This document shows, one piece after another, positions 1 to 9,159 of a stretch of 44,454 nt of DNA (position 1 is its first letter; the number at the start of each line of letters is the position of its first letter). Below the pieces are notes generated by a model. The model saw only the letters and a list, made by a program, of their open reading frames with translations. It searched no databases and was not told the DNA's origin. A program made the translations under genes and the position numbers. The stretch is from CAZKBP01 sp964551015 (GTDB lineage: Bacteria > Bacteroidota > Bacteroidia > Cytophagales > Microscillaceae), in contig CAZKBP010000041.1 in assembly GCA_964551015.1 (NCBI GenBank), positions 1 to 44,454 of the forward strand, written 5' to 3'.

Positions 1-213
1 CTTTTTTACTTGTTGATTTGTGCATAAGCTTGGGAAGAAGTTCGTTTAAGCAAATTAGCAACAAATAATATGCGAGTTTAGGGGGAATAAGCTGGATTTA
101 TTTCTGGGAATGCTATTGATTTCTCAAAAAAAATTACGAAATTAGTACTATGTAATGCAAGGAAGTAAACATAACCTAGTATTTTGCGTAATACTATATA
201 AAACCATATCACT

Positions 214-396
214 ATGAATAAAATCATCAAATTAATTCTCATCTTACTTATTTTAAATTTGTGTTTCGGGATCATCACCTGGATGGCTAAGAAGTTATTA
301 TTTCTGGCCTTGATCACAACCCTTGTGTATTATGTATATCGTGCTATGTATCCGCGCGAAACTGATCGAGCTTACGATTTACGGGAAGAGGCTTAG
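214..396 (+). CDS. small membrane protein, unknown
   Basis: A 60-residue open frame with a hydrophobic N-terminal half (two stretches, about residues 4-20 and 27-45) and a short charged tail ending in Arg/Glu-rich residues. It starts with ATG and could instead start at Met24, which would leave one membrane segment. It is followed directly by a second small hydrophobic frame. I do not recognise the family. It could be a real small inner-membrane protein or a chance frame in AT-rich DNA. Confidence 0.4.
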   Translation: MNKIIKLILILLILNLCFGIITWMAKKLLFLALITTLVYYVYRAMYPRETDRAYDLREEA

Positions 397-516
397 GTGT
401 ACTTCCTGTTTTTCCTGCTTTTGATCCTCTTCAGCTGGTCTTTGGTCTATTTTCTGAAAATGCAAATAGATTATCAAGTAGATTTAGTAGCTAGAATAGA
501 GGCTGTCCGAATATGA
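397..516 (+). CDS. very small hydrophobic ORF
   Basis: A 39-codon frame starting with GTG immediately after the stop codon of the preceding small gene, with no gap. It begins with about 20 hydrophobic residues (MYFLFFLLLILFSWSLVYF) and then has a short polar tail. The adjacency and the shared single-membrane-segment character suggest a two-gene unit of small membrane proteins. There is no homology evidence, and chance is possible. Confidence 0.3.
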   Translation: MYFLFFLLLILFSWSLVYFLKMQIDYQVDLVARIEAVRI

Positions 517-648
517 GCACTATCATCACGTAGATGTACAGTAAAAGCTTTCATTAAGAAGCCTGCATTCTTATAACAGCTTGAAAATAAAGTGCTTATA
601 AATTTAGCCTCAAACTTGATTCTTATTTACCAAAGAAAAACTATTACT

Positions 649-1641
649 GTGAAATTTAGCGTCTGGATTTACATATCATTATTGCATCTTTCCCTATCTG
701 GCTGGCCTCTACGGGCGATGGCACGGGCAGATACCACCCGTAGCACGTCTGAAGATTTACTTCCCCGAGAAATTACCTTCCAGATTCAAGCCGTCCCGCA
801 TCAGGGAGATAGTGCCTACGTAGTTGAAATTCCCTTTCGCCTTTCTGGCAATCTTATTCTGGTAGATGCAGAAATTAATGGGGTGCAGGGGCGTTTTATT
901 TTGGACAGTGGAGCGCCTGATCTACTGCTCAATTCTTCGTATCTTCGTAGCAGTAAAATACGCGGTAAATTGAGCGCGCAAGGCGTGACGGGTAGCGTGG
1001 AAAAAGTAAGTGTGGAGTTTGTGAAGCATTTTAAATGGCATCAGCACGAGCTAAAAAATGTAAAGGTAGAGGCTTTTGACATGGGGCATATTGAGCAGGT
1101 GCGGAATGAAAAAATCCTAGGCTTAATTGGATTTAAAATTTTCGAAGCCTACGAAATCTTACTGGATTATCAACACTCTCGCGTGATTTTATATAAATTG
1201 AACCGCTCAGGTGAGCCAATTGTGTCCAGAGAGCTTGCTCCCGACCATACTATTCCTTTCCGAATGAAGGGGCACATAGCAGTTGTCAAGGCTAAGGTCG
1301 CGGGGCAAGCCTTAGACTTTGGCATAGATACAGGAGCCGAAATGAATGTACTCGATATACGTTCTAAGGATAAAGTACTCAAGCATTTCCAAATACTTAG
1401 CAGAGGCATACTCAACGGGAATGGAAATCAAAAAATGGAAATCCTAACCGGAAAGATCAAAAATCTGGAAATTAATGGCATTCCCTACCCCAAAATCAGA
1501 GCAGTACTTACCTCTATGGAGGGCTTGAACCGTGCTTATGATGCCCAACTAGATGGCATCTTCGGCTTTTATTTTCTCATAAGAAGAAAAACAGCTATCA
1601 ACTATCAACAACGAAAAATGTATCTTTGGGAACTACAGTAG
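649..1641 (+). CDS. retropepsin/pepsin-like aspartyl protease family protein
   Basis: This is probably an exported protein of the aspartyl-protease fold. Two Asp-Ser/Thr-Gly motifs are visible about 140 residues apart: LDSGAP near residue 86 and IDTGAE near residue 227, which is the expected two-lobe arrangement with one catalytic Asp per lobe. I chose the GTG at 649 because it gives a clean signal peptide (MKFSVWIYISLLHLSLSGW followed by an Ala-rich cleavage region). An in-frame GTG at 592 would add 19 residues. Bacteroidota carry many such paralogues, often with PDZ domains. None is seen here. The substrate is unknown, and loss of protease activity cannot be excluded. Confidence 0.75.
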   Translation: MKFSVWIYISLLHLSLSGWPLRAMARADTTRSTSEDLLPREITFQIQAVPHQGDSAYVVEIPFRLSGNLILVDAEINGVQGRFILDSGAPDLLLNSSYLRSSKIRGKLSAQGVTGSVEKVSVEFVKHFKWHQHELKNVKVEAFDMGHIEQVRNEKILGLIGFKIFEAYEILLDYQHSRVILYKLNRSGEPIVSRELAPDHTIPFRMKGHIAVVKAKVAGQALDFGIDTGAEMNVLDIRSKDKVLKHFQILSRGILNGNGNQKMEILTGKIKNLEINGIPYPKIRAVLTSMEGLNRAYDAQLDGIFGFYFLIRRKTAINYQQRKMYLWELQ

Positions 1642-1680
1642 CTCCTTTCACGCTAACAAAAAGAAATGTCGGATAGGAAG

Positions 1681-2910
1681 ATGAAAAGATATTTTTATTA
1701 TGCAATCCTCAGCTTGCTCACAGCAAGTTGCGTGGGCTCACAACGTTCGCCAGAGGAGGGAACGCGTGAAATGGGTTATAAAATCCAGAAAGGAGAAGTG
1801 ATCTTCGAATTCGATGTACGTGAATACCAAAAAGCTTCCCGCGAAGGCTACAGTCATCAATTAGAATTTAGTGATATCGAGATAGAAAAAATCGCCGTTT
1901 CGGGTGAGTTTAATGACTGGTCACGGGACGGGTGGACCATGCACAAAGTAGACGAGCACATCTATCAGCTTCGGAAAAAGCTCAAAGACTTCGACGGCAA
2001 GTTTGAATGGCAATACAAATTTTTGGTCAACGAAAAATACTGGGTCGAGCCTCCTCCCGAAGCCGCTAATAAGGTAGATGTACTACCTGGCTATCGCAAA
2101 AATCAAAACCTCGTGCTCAATACGGCCGAACCTAGCCTAGAGGGCAATACTACTTTTCGCTTAGAAGGTTATCCACATGCCCGTAGAGTCTATCTGACCG
2201 GAGATTTCGTAGATTGGCAAACCTCCCAAATCCTGATGGCACAAGAAGGGGAGGAGTGGATTTGCCGAATCAACTTGCCCCACGGAAAGCATCTCTACAA
2301 ATTTTTAGTAGATGGAGTCTGGATAGAAGACCCCGCCAACCCTATGAAAGAAATTAACCAATTTGATACCTACAACTCTGTGCTGTACAAAGGGAGCAAT
2401 ACTTCCGTAGAGTTTTACCTGCCAGGTCATGAAAATGCTGAAAAAGTTATTTTAGCAGGTAATTTTAATGATTGGGATGAACAGGAAATCGAGTGCTACC
2501 CCACCGGGCAGGGCTGGCAATACAAAACCAAGCTTGCCCCGGGCAAATATCACTATAAATTTATCGTAGATGGACACTGGATCACCGACCCTGATAATCC
2601 ACTTGATGAAGACGATGGCAGAGGAAACACAAACTCGGTTTTATTCGTAGGGAAGCCCATTCTCTTTGATCTCTCTGGCTTTGAAAACGCCCAAAAAGTG
2701 TTTCTCAGTGGGGATTTTATCGATTGGAAAGAGAATTTGCTGGCCTGTGAGCAAAAAGACCAGACATGGATATACACCCTCTCCCTACCGCCCGGTCGCT
2801 ATGCCTACAAGTTCTTAGTGGATGGCAAATGGACGGTTGATCCTGATAATCCTCAAACCGAAATGGACTGGATGGGGCATCTGAATTCTATTGTAGAAGT
2901 GAAAGAGTGA
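1681..2910 (+). CDS. lipoprotein with four glycogen-binding-type (AMPK1/CBM48) domains
   Basis: The N-terminus MKRYFYYAILSLLTASC is a lipoprotein signal with lipobox Cys, so ATG 1681 is preferred over the in-frame ATG at 1666. The mature part holds four tandem Ig-like modules of about 90 residues. Each has the pattern V-x-L-x-G-(D/E/N)-F-x-D-W early and Y-K-F-(L/I)-V-(D/N)-G-x-W later, often followed by DP-N-P. This is the signature of the E-set carbohydrate-binding family found in AMPK-beta and glycan-branching enzymes. No catalytic domain is attached, so a role in binding starch/glycogen-like glycans at the cell surface is an inference. It lies 39 bases after the aspartyl-protease-like gene and may share its transcript. 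Confidence 0.8.
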   Translation: MKRYFYYAILSLLTASCVGSQRSPEEGTREMGYKIQKGEVIFEFDVREYQKASREGYSHQLEFSDIEIEKIAVSGEFNDWSRDGWTMHKVDEHIYQLRKKLKDFDGKFEWQYKFLVNEKYWVEPPPEAANKVDVLPGYRKNQNLVLNTAEPSLEGNTTFRLEGYPHARRVYLTGDFVDWQTSQILMAQEGEEWICRINLPHGKHLYKFLVDGVWIEDPANPMKEINQFDTYNSVLYKGSNTSVEFYLPGHENAEKVILAGNFNDWDEQEIECYPTGQGWQYKTKLAPGKYHYKFIVDGHWITDPDNPLDEDDGRGNTNSVLFVGKPILFDLSGFENAQKVFLSGDFIDWKENLLACEQKDQTWIYTLSLPPGRYAYKFLVDGKWTVDPDNPQTEMDWMGHLNSIVEVKE

Positions 2911-2995
2911 TTTGAAAGCTAGTTTTTTCATAAGTGCTAGCATTCTGTGTTTCTGGAAACCAATATCCTTTCCTCTCATTTAGCAAGATAATGCT

Positions 2996-3003
2996 TAGAT
3001 TTG
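2996..3003 (+). promoter_or_regulatory. candidate Bacteroidota -7 box
   Basis: TAGATTTG fits the Bacteroidota primary-sigma -7 consensus TAnnTTTG and lies 20 bases before the ATG of the MutS-like gene. A clear -33 TTG is not visible, so this is only a candidate. Confidence 0.4.
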
Positions 3004-3022
3004 CGCTCTAATTTTATGAGCC

Positions 3023-4822
3023 ATGCAGGAAGCCATCCGATCCAAATACGAATCTCGCGTCCAAAACCTTCAAAAAGACCTTCGGCGCATGAAGCGTCAG
3101 ATTAATCAAATTGCTTTGATTAGACTTTTAGTCTTTCTGGGAGCAGTGATTGCTGCTTTTATTCTCGTAGAAGAAGGCTACTATGCCATCACGGCCTTGG
3201 GCGTGGTGGCGGTGGGTTTGATTTTTCTTTATTTGGTCAAAATTCACGCGGGGCTCAAATTCAAAAAACTATTTCTGGAGCATAAGATTCAGGTCAATCA
3301 AGAAGAAATCCAAGCCTTAGCCGGAGATTATAGTGCTTTTGTGGCAGGTGAAGTCTACGAAACCCAAGATCACCCTTACGCTTATGATCTGGATATTTTT
3401 GGAAAAGATTCTATTTTTCAGTTTTTAAACCGGACGACATCAGCCGTGGGGGAGGCAGACTTAGCAGATTGGCTTCGTCAAGGTGAGCCGCATTCACCCG
3501 AAATAAAAGCCCGACAAGGGGCAGTTGAGGAGTTGAGTACTTGGCTGGATTGGCGGCAGGACTTTCGCGCCAGCGGTATGCTCATTCAAGAAAGCTTGGC
3601 GGAGAAAACAGCACTACTTCATTGGTTGCAAGCTCCCACGGTGATGCCCCAAACGACGCTTTTCAAAGTACTGCTCTGGGTTGCTCCGATCCTTACTTCC
3701 CTCATTGCTTTGCTGGTTTTGCTATCCCTGATTCCAGTACAGATTATTTATATTCCTATTCTAATTAATTTGGCTTGGTTGGGTCGTTATTCTAAAACCT
3801 TATTACAACATTCTAAGCAAATTAGCCAAAGAGCCAAGGTCATCAGAAAACATGGAAGCTTATTCCAATTAGTAGAGCAAGAAACCTTCAAATCTCCACG
3901 CGCTTTGGAATTACAAAGCTATCTCCGCTCCGAAAAATATTCAGCCAGTGCCAGTCTTCGTCAATTGAGTAGTATTGTAGAAAATATGGAACAGGGTTTT
4001 AGCATGTTTGGCTTCGTATTTAACGCCTTGTTTTTATGGAGTCTGCAATATTTGTATAAGTTAGAAAAATGGCAAATCCAGCATCAAACGAATGTAGCGG
4101 ATTGGTTTCAGGCCATTGGGCAGATGGATGCCTTACTAAGTCTTGCCAATTTGAAGTACAACCATCCCGAGTATGTTTTTCCCGAAGTGGTGGCTCAAAA
4201 TTTTCAGTTAGAAGCCCAAGCGATGGGGCATCCCTTACTACCTGCCCAACAGAGAGTGGATAATCCGATTCAACTACAGGGATGGGGACAATTAATGATC
4301 ATTACGGGAGCCAATATGGCGGGCAAAAGTACCTACCTGCGTACCGTCGGGGTCAATTTGGTGCTGGCCATGACCGGTGCGCCTGTTTGTGCTGAGCAAT
4401 TTCGCTTCAAACCCATTGCGATTTACACGAGCATGCGGACCAAAGACTCTTTACAGGCGAGTGAATCGTTCTTCTACGCAGAGCTTAAGCGTCTGCGAAT
4501 GTTGATTGAGAATCTCAGTCAAGGCAAGAAGATATTTATTATCTTAGATGAAATTTTGAAAGGAACCAATTCTACCGATCAGCATTTAGGCTCCAAAGCA
4601 TTGATTGAGCAATTGGTCAAGCTGGAAGGGGTGGGGCTAATTGCTACCCACGATCTAAGTTTGGGAGAATTGGAAAAAAAATACCCTGAGAGCATTTATA
4701 ATTATTGTTTTGAGATCGAGATTCAAGGAGAAAATCTCTCTTTTGACTATAAACTGCGCCCCGGCATTACCCAAAATCTCAACGCTACTTATCTGATGAA
4801 AAAAATGGGGATTACCGTGTAG
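3023..4822 (+). CDS. membrane-anchored MutS-family ATPase (MutS-like protein)
   Basis: The C-terminal third is a MutS ATPase domain: Walker A GANMAGKS at residues 429-436, the Walker B region IILDEILKGTNS, the following signature region STDQHLGSKALIEQL, and the ATHDLSLGEL switch. The N-terminal part lacks the mismatch-recognition domain I of MutS. It has hydrophobic segments near residues 30-75 and again near 215-250, and between and after them a helical lever-like region. This architecture is common in Bacteroidota as a MutS-related protein of unknown role. True mismatch repair is unlikely without domain I. The ATG at 3023 follows a candidate -7 box. The next gene is convergent with only 16 bases between. 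Confidence 0.8.
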   Translation: MQEAIRSKYESRVQNLQKDLRRMKRQINQIALIRLLVFLGAVIAAFILVEEGYYAITALGVVAVGLIFLYLVKIHAGLKFKKLFLEHKIQVNQEEIQALAGDYSAFVAGEVYETQDHPYAYDLDIFGKDSIFQFLNRTTSAVGEADLADWLRQGEPHSPEIKARQGAVEELSTWLDWRQDFRASGMLIQESLAEKTALLHWLQAPTVMPQTTLFKVLLWVAPILTSLIALLVLLSLIPVQIIYIPILINLAWLGRYSKTLLQHSKQISQRAKVIRKHGSLFQLVEQETFKSPRALELQSYLRSEKYSASASLRQLSSIVENMEQGFSMFGFVFNALFLWSLQYLYKLEKWQIQHQTNVADWFQAIGQMDALLSLANLKYNHPEYVFPEVVAQNFQLEAQAMGHPLLPAQQRVDNPIQLQGWGQLMIITGANMAGKSTYLRTVGVNLVLAMTGAPVCAEQFRFKPIAIYTSMRTKDSLQASESFFYAELKRLRMLIENLSQGKKIFIILDEILKGTNSTDQHLGSKALIEQLVKLEGVGLIATHDLSLGELEKKYPESIYNYCFEIEIQGENLSFDYKLRPGITQNLNATYLMKKMGITV

Positions 4823-4838
4823 AAATGCTCATCTTTTT

Positions 4839-5861
4839 TCAATCTTCAAAGAATTCATTCCCAGACTGATCGATAAAACCACGTTTCCCATCGAGGACTA
4901 CTTCGGCGAGTCCCTCCGTGAAACCATAGGTATCTTCGTACTTAATCGGGATCACAATCTCCCCTTTCTTATTGATAAAGCCGTATTTTTCTTTGCGCTC
5001 TACGGCGGCTAGTCCTTCGTCAAAGCCTGTAGCAAAGTCATATTTACAAGGAATCATCTGCTTGCCAGTGGGGTCAATGAACCCAGTTCGATTGTTTAGC
5101 TCCACGGCGGCTAGTCCTTCACTAAAACTGTAGGCAAAATCATATTTAATCGGAATCACCTCTTCTCCCGCCTGATTGATATAGCCCATGAGGCCATCTT
5201 TTTCCACGACGGCCAGTCCCTCCTGAAAAGGCCAGGCACTATCAAAGATAAGCGGAATCACAACCTCTCCCGAGGCATTAATAAAGCCTACGTGTTCATC
5301 TTTAGAAACCACCGCCAGCCCTTCCTGAAAATTAAGCGCGTAATCATAAACGAAAGGAATGATGGTTTCCCCCACTGTATTGAGGAAGCCTACTTTATCT
5401 TCTCTTCTCAGGGCAGCCATCTGATGATGAAAGCTGGGTAATGCCTCGTCTTCACGGTCATATTCAAAGGGAATAATGGTTTCTCCCCGCTCATTGACAA
5501 AACCGACTTTACCGTTCAACTGAGCGGCAGCAAGTCCTTCTGAAAAATCATCCAAGTCTTCGTATTGACAAGGGATGACCAGCGTCCCCACCTTGTCAAT
5601 AAATCCGTATTCTTCTTCCACACGAACAATGGCCAATCCGTTGTGGAAGACATAGGCTTCTTCATATTGTGGTGCAATGACCATTTTTCCCTCTTTGGAG
5701 AGAAACCCATAGTGGTCGCCTTGTTGCACTCGAGCCATTTCTTCTAGAAAGAGGGTAGCGTCTTCATAAAGACAGGGGAGCATGATATTTTTCTGCGTGT
5801 CGCTGAATCCCCACTTATCGCTTTTGCGATAAGGCACCCATTTTTTTAACAGATGATCCAT
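4839..5861 (-). CDS. WG-repeat (KWG) protein
   Basis: The protein is almost entirely WG repeats. There are at least seven units of about 45 residues with the pattern YGFI(D/N)xxGExVIPxxYDxAxxFxEGLAAVxxx. These repeats are predicted to form beta-rich propeller-like or solenoid structures and occur in many Bacteroidota proteins of unknown function. No signal peptide or membrane segment is visible, and no catalytic motif is present. The repeats are well conserved among themselves, which suggests recent internal duplication. It lies upstream of ispE on the same strand, with ispE ending about 100 bases before its start. Confidence 0.8.
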   Translation of the reverse strand: MDHLLKKWVPYRKSDKWGFSDTQKNIMLPCLYEDATLFLEEMARVQQGDHYGFLSKEGKMVIAPQYEEAYVFHNGLAIVRVEEEYGFIDKVGTLVIPCQYEDLDDFSEGLAAAQLNGKVGFVNERGETIIPFEYDREDEALPSFHHQMAALRREDKVGFLNTVGETIIPFVYDYALNFQEGLAVVSKDEHVGFINASGEVVIPLIFDSAWPFQEGLAVVEKDGLMGYINQAGEEVIPIKYDFAYSFSEGLAAVELNNRTGFIDPTGKQMIPCKYDFATGFDEGLAAVERKEKYGFINKKGEIVIPIKYEDTYGFTEGLAEVVLDGKRGFIDQSGNEFFED

Positions 5862-5962
5862 ATTTGGTTAGTTCCCGATAATATCGTTTTAAAGAGACAG
5901 TAAATAGCTGGTAAGTTAGCAAATATTCAAGGGGTGTATGCAAAAAATATATTATCAAAAGG

Positions 5963-6781
5963 TTATGATTTAGCCAAATGCCCCTGCCACACAAAATAAT
6001 CTTCTGGAAAAACTCCATCTAAATCAACTTCTTCTTCAAAAAATCCATACAAACTCGAGCCCGACCCGGTCATGGAGGCATAATGCGCTCCTTTTTCGTA
6101 CAAAGTTGCTTTAAGCTTAGGCAACAGGGTATATTTCGGAAATAAGCAAGCCTCAAAATCATTCCACAACTTTTCTTTCCAATCAGCCAAGGGTAATGAA
6201 ATAACTTCGGAGAGCGGTCGGGGTGGTAACTGAGGAACGATATGTTGGTATGCCTCTTGGGTGCTAATATGAAGCTGGGGGTAAACTAAAACCAAATGAT
6301 AATCACTCAGATCAAGGTCAATGGCTCGGAAGTGATCTCCTCGCTCGTAGCAAAATTGTGCTTGATTTTGTACAAAAAAAGCACAGTCGCTTCCTAGCTG
6401 ACGAGCATAAGACAAAAGCTCTGGCCTTTCCAAGCCTAGATCAAATAACTGGTTCAAACTTCTGAGGGTAAAAGCAGCATCAGACGACCCGCCTCCGAGT
6501 CCTGCTCCGATGGGAATGACTTTGTGCAAATGAATCTGCACTGGAGGCAAGGCAAAGTCTTGGCTGAGCAAATGATAGGCTTGCAGGCACAAATTACCTT
6601 TCGGGTCGGGTGGAATCGGCAGTCCTGAGCTTTGGAAAGAGATGGTTTTACTCGGCAAAATTTCTAATACATCACAGCAAGGAACTGGGTAAAAGACAGA
6701 TGCTAGATTGTGAAAATTATCTGGTCTTTTCTCGATAATATGTAATCCTAAATTGATTTTGGCGTGAGGAAAGCTTATCAT
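5963..6781 (-). CDS. ispE: 4-diphosphocytidyl-2-C-methyl-D-erythritol kinase
   Basis: IspE phosphorylates 4-diphosphocytidyl-2-C-methylerythritol in the cytosolic MEP pathway of isoprenoid precursor synthesis. GHMP-kinase hallmarks are present: the N-terminal AKINLGLHI strand, the ATP-binding loop PIGAGLGGGSSDAA near residue 93, and the C-terminal MTGSGSSLYGFF motif. The 272-residue length is normal for the family. ATG at 6781 begins directly before the conserved N-terminus. The gene upstream on the other strand is divergent, separated by a structured region of about 440 bases. Confidence 0.93.
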   Translation of the reverse strand: MISFPHAKINLGLHIIEKRPDNFHNLASVFYPVPCCDVLEILPSKTISFQSSGLPIPPDPKGNLCLQAYHLLSQDFALPPVQIHLHKVIPIGAGLGGGSSDAAFTLRSLNQLFDLGLERPELLSYARQLGSDCAFFVQNQAQFCYERGDHFRAIDLDLSDYHLVLVYPQLHISTQEAYQHIVPQLPPRPLSEVISLPLADWKEKLWNDFEACLFPKYTLLPKLKATLYEKGAHYASMTGSGSSLYGFFEEEVDLDGVFPEDYFVWQGHLAKS

Positions 6782-7224
6782 TTTTTTATATAAATTTGTA
6801 TAATAGGTTCTAAGTTATGAGCGATCAGCATACCCTTAGAGTTTTAGTGATGAGGTTTTAGGAAATCCAGCCCATCTGGCATCAGCACAGATGAGTATTT
6901 GGATACTCACTTATTGGCTCTCAGCCGAGGGTCCTCTTACCAAAACCACGCATGATTAACACTTTGGCTAAAAACTGATTGCTAAAAAACTGCCCGCTAT
7001 TAGCTTAATCAATACTTAAATTAAAGAATTTGTCTAAAGTTTACCTTTGGGCTACAAAATACCTCTTTCAGAACCTGATTTCGCAAATTTTTTCGTCAAT
7101 AGCTTAGGCTATTCACTCAAAAATTTGCTTCCTCAGAACTCGAGGTATAAATTTTTCGCCAACAAATCAAAACTTTAGACAACTTCAGAAAGAAAACCGA
7201 GGATTCACGCTAAATTTTCCCGAA
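6782..7224. other. intergenic region between divergent genes
   Basis: No gene is supported in this 443-base stretch. It should contain the promoters for ispE (leftward) and the oxidoreductase (rightward). Its right half is taken up by the nested inverted-repeat element at 7030-7182. Confidence 0.6.
7030..7182. repeat. MITE-like nested inverted-repeat element
   Basis: The ends are a perfect 13-base inverted repeat: TTGTCTAAAGTTT at 7030-7042 and its complement at 7170-7182. Inside, ATACCTC (7059-7065) pairs with GAGGTAT (7142-7148). At the centre a 21-base arm at 7083-7103 pairs with 7108-7128 with 18 matches around a 4-base TTAG loop. The whole segment is therefore a long imperfect palindrome of about 153 bases. 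A miniature inverted-repeat element or a structured RNA are the main readings. No target-site duplication is obvious. Confidence 0.6.
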
Positions 7225-8199
7225 ATGAAAGCGGTTTTATGTAAAAAATGGGGGATGCCCGATGATCTCGTGATCGAGGAAATCGCCTCCCCAACTGTCG
7301 GCCCTCAAGAGGTGCTCATAGAAGTAAAAGCAGTGGGGATTAATTTCCCTGACGTGCTCATGGTGGCTGGTCGTTATCAAGCCAAACCTCCTTTTCCTTT
7401 TATTCCAGGGGGAGAAGTCTCTGGTATCGTAAAAGCCTGTGGGGCTGAGGTCAAAAATCTCCAACCGGGCGAGAGAGTGGCTGCCCTGTGTGGTACAGGA
7501 GGCTTGGCCGAAGAGGTCTGCACTGTTGCACAGAATGTCTACAAAATTCCTGATGCTATGGATTTCGAGACGGGCTGCTCTTTTATCGTGGCTTATGGTC
7601 TGGCTTTCATTGGCCTGAAGCATCGTGCTCATCTTCTTCCCAAAGAAAGACTCTTGGTACACGGAGCAGGAGGAGGGATTGGCTTAGCCGCCGTAGATTT
7701 AGGCAATTGCTTGCAGGCTGAAGTTTTGGCTACTGCCAGTAGTCAGGAAAAATTGGAGATCGCTCGTCAGCAAGGCGCACGTCATCTCATCAACTACGGC
7801 GAACAAGATTTTGCAGAAGTCATCAACCGAATTACACAGGGAAAAGGCGTCAATGTGGTCTATGACCCAGTGGGAGGGGATTTATTTGATAATTCTCTGC
7901 GATGTATTGCTTGGGAAGGCCGCGTATTGGTAATTGGCTTTGCCAGCGGGCGTATTCCAGAAATCTCCGTGAATCGCTTATTGCTTAAAAATCTTTCGCT
8001 CTTTGGCTTATTTTTCGGAGCTTATAAATACCACAATCCGGCCATGGTAATCCAAGCGGTTCCACAGATCATAGCGTGGTTTGAGCAGGGAAAAATTAAT
8101 CCCTATGTTTCTCAGACTTTCAGCTTACAGGAATCTGCCAAAGCTTTGAATACCTTGGGTTATCGAGAATCCATTGGTAAATTGGTGGTCAAAATCTAA
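7225..8199 (+). CDS. NADPH:quinone oxidoreductase family (MDR superfamily)
   Basis: A zinc-free medium-chain dehydrogenase/reductase of about 324 residues. The N-terminal GroES-like part contains VGINFPDVLMVAGRYQAKP and FIPGGEVSG. The Rossmann part has the nucleotide-binding loop VHGAGGGIGLAAVDLG and the later NVVYDPVGGDLF segment. Family members reduce quinones or enones with NADPH, and the exact substrate cannot be read from the sequence. The catalytic zinc ligands of alcohol dehydrogenases are absent, as usual for this subfamily. The next gene begins 11 bases downstream, so the two are likely co-transcribed. Confidence 0.88.
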   Translation: MKAVLCKKWGMPDDLVIEEIASPTVGPQEVLIEVKAVGINFPDVLMVAGRYQAKPPFPFIPGGEVSGIVKACGAEVKNLQPGERVAALCGTGGLAEEVCTVAQNVYKIPDAMDFETGCSFIVAYGLAFIGLKHRAHLLPKERLLVHGAGGGIGLAAVDLGNCLQAEVLATASSQEKLEIARQQGARHLINYGEQDFAEVINRITQGKGVNVVYDPVGGDLFDNSLRCIAWEGRVLVIGFASGRIPEISVNRLLLKNLSLFGLFFGAYKYHNPAMVIQAVPQIIAWFEQGKINPYVSQTFSLQESAKALNTLGYRESIGKLVVKI

Positions 8200-8210
8200 A
8201 TTTTGTAAAA

Positions 8211-8930
8211 ATGACTAAGACCTTACTATTTTTACCCTCCAAGAGCTTCGTGAGCAAATGCTTTTTGTTGCCTGTCTTGGTCTGCTTAGCGGCGTGTTCT
8301 AGCCAAGAGACTTCTTCTCCCTCAGAGACACCAGTATCCGAAGCACCCGAGAAAGCCTCTAGTAGTCAAAAGAAAACCATTCTCTTCTTTGGAAACAGCC
8401 TCACCGCAGGCTACGGCTTAGACCCGTCTGAGGCGTATCCGGCACTTATTCAGGAAAAAATAGACTCCCTCGGTCTCAATTATCAGGTAGTCAATGCGGG
8501 CCTGAGTGGAGAAACCACAGCGGCCGGAGCAGAGCGGGTAGATTGGATTCTCAAGCAAGAAATTGATATTTTTGTTTTGGAACTCGGTGGAAACGACGGC
8601 CTACGAGGAATCGCAACCACTGAAACTGAGAAGAATTTACAGAAAATTATCGATAAAGTCCGCGCCAAATATTCAGAGGTAAAAATTTTGCTCACCGGTA
8701 TAGAAGTCCCTCCGAATATGGGGGAAGCTTACGCGAATGATTTTCGGCAAGTTTTCAAAAAAATCGCAGCACAGAATAAAGTTGTATTTCTGCCCTTTCT
8801 ATTAGAAGGAGTGGGCGGAGAGCCTGAATTAAACCAACCAGATGGCATCCACCCCACAGCCGAGGGTCAAAAAATCGTCGCCGAAAATGTCTGGGAAAAG
8901 CTAAAACCGATGCTTCCGCCACAGGGATAA
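8211..8930 (+). CDS. SGNH-hydrolase lipoprotein (arylesterase / TesA-like)
   Basis: A GDSL/SGNH esterase anchored as a lipoprotein. The signal region ends in a lipobox, VCLAACSS, followed by a Ser/Pro/Glu-rich linker. Block I is FFGNSLTAGYGL with the nucleophile Ser63, block III is LGGNDGLRG, and block V is the PDGIHPTAEG Asp-His pair. The arrangement matches the TesA/arylesterase group, which hydrolyses acyl-thioesters and short esters in the periplasm or outer envelope. It starts 11 bases after the oxidoreductase stop codon. Confidence 0.88.
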   Translation: MTKTLLFLPSKSFVSKCFLLPVLVCLAACSSQETSSPSETPVSEAPEKASSSQKKTILFFGNSLTAGYGLDPSEAYPALIQEKIDSLGLNYQVVNAGLSGETTAAGAERVDWILKQEIDIFVLELGGNDGLRGIATTETEKNLQKIIDKVRAKYSEVKILLTGIEVPPNMGEAYANDFRQVFKKIAAQNKVVFLPFLLEGVGGEPELNQPDGIHPTAEGQKIVAENVWEKLKPMLPPQG

Positions 8931-9159
8931 GCTCCGTGGGGTAGAGTCCCGAGACTCTCCTTGTGCCTGCTTCCTCAACTACTTCCTCGCCTCAAGGGTT
9001 GAGCTTTCCCCGAATGAGGCATTCGCTGATTTCATTGGATTAAAACTTGTTTTTCTGTGCTCGAAAATAATTTCCTTCTGAGTATTTCTCATTTCTTAAA
9101 ATAGGATATTTTAGCCCAACTAAAATCGTCTTTTACGCAGCTTTAACCTTGAATCAAAA

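Noticed and set aside
78..317. 79-residue frame on the minus strand
   Set aside because: Overlaps the small plus-strand membrane ORF, with composition typical of AT-rich antisense DNA and no recognisable motif.
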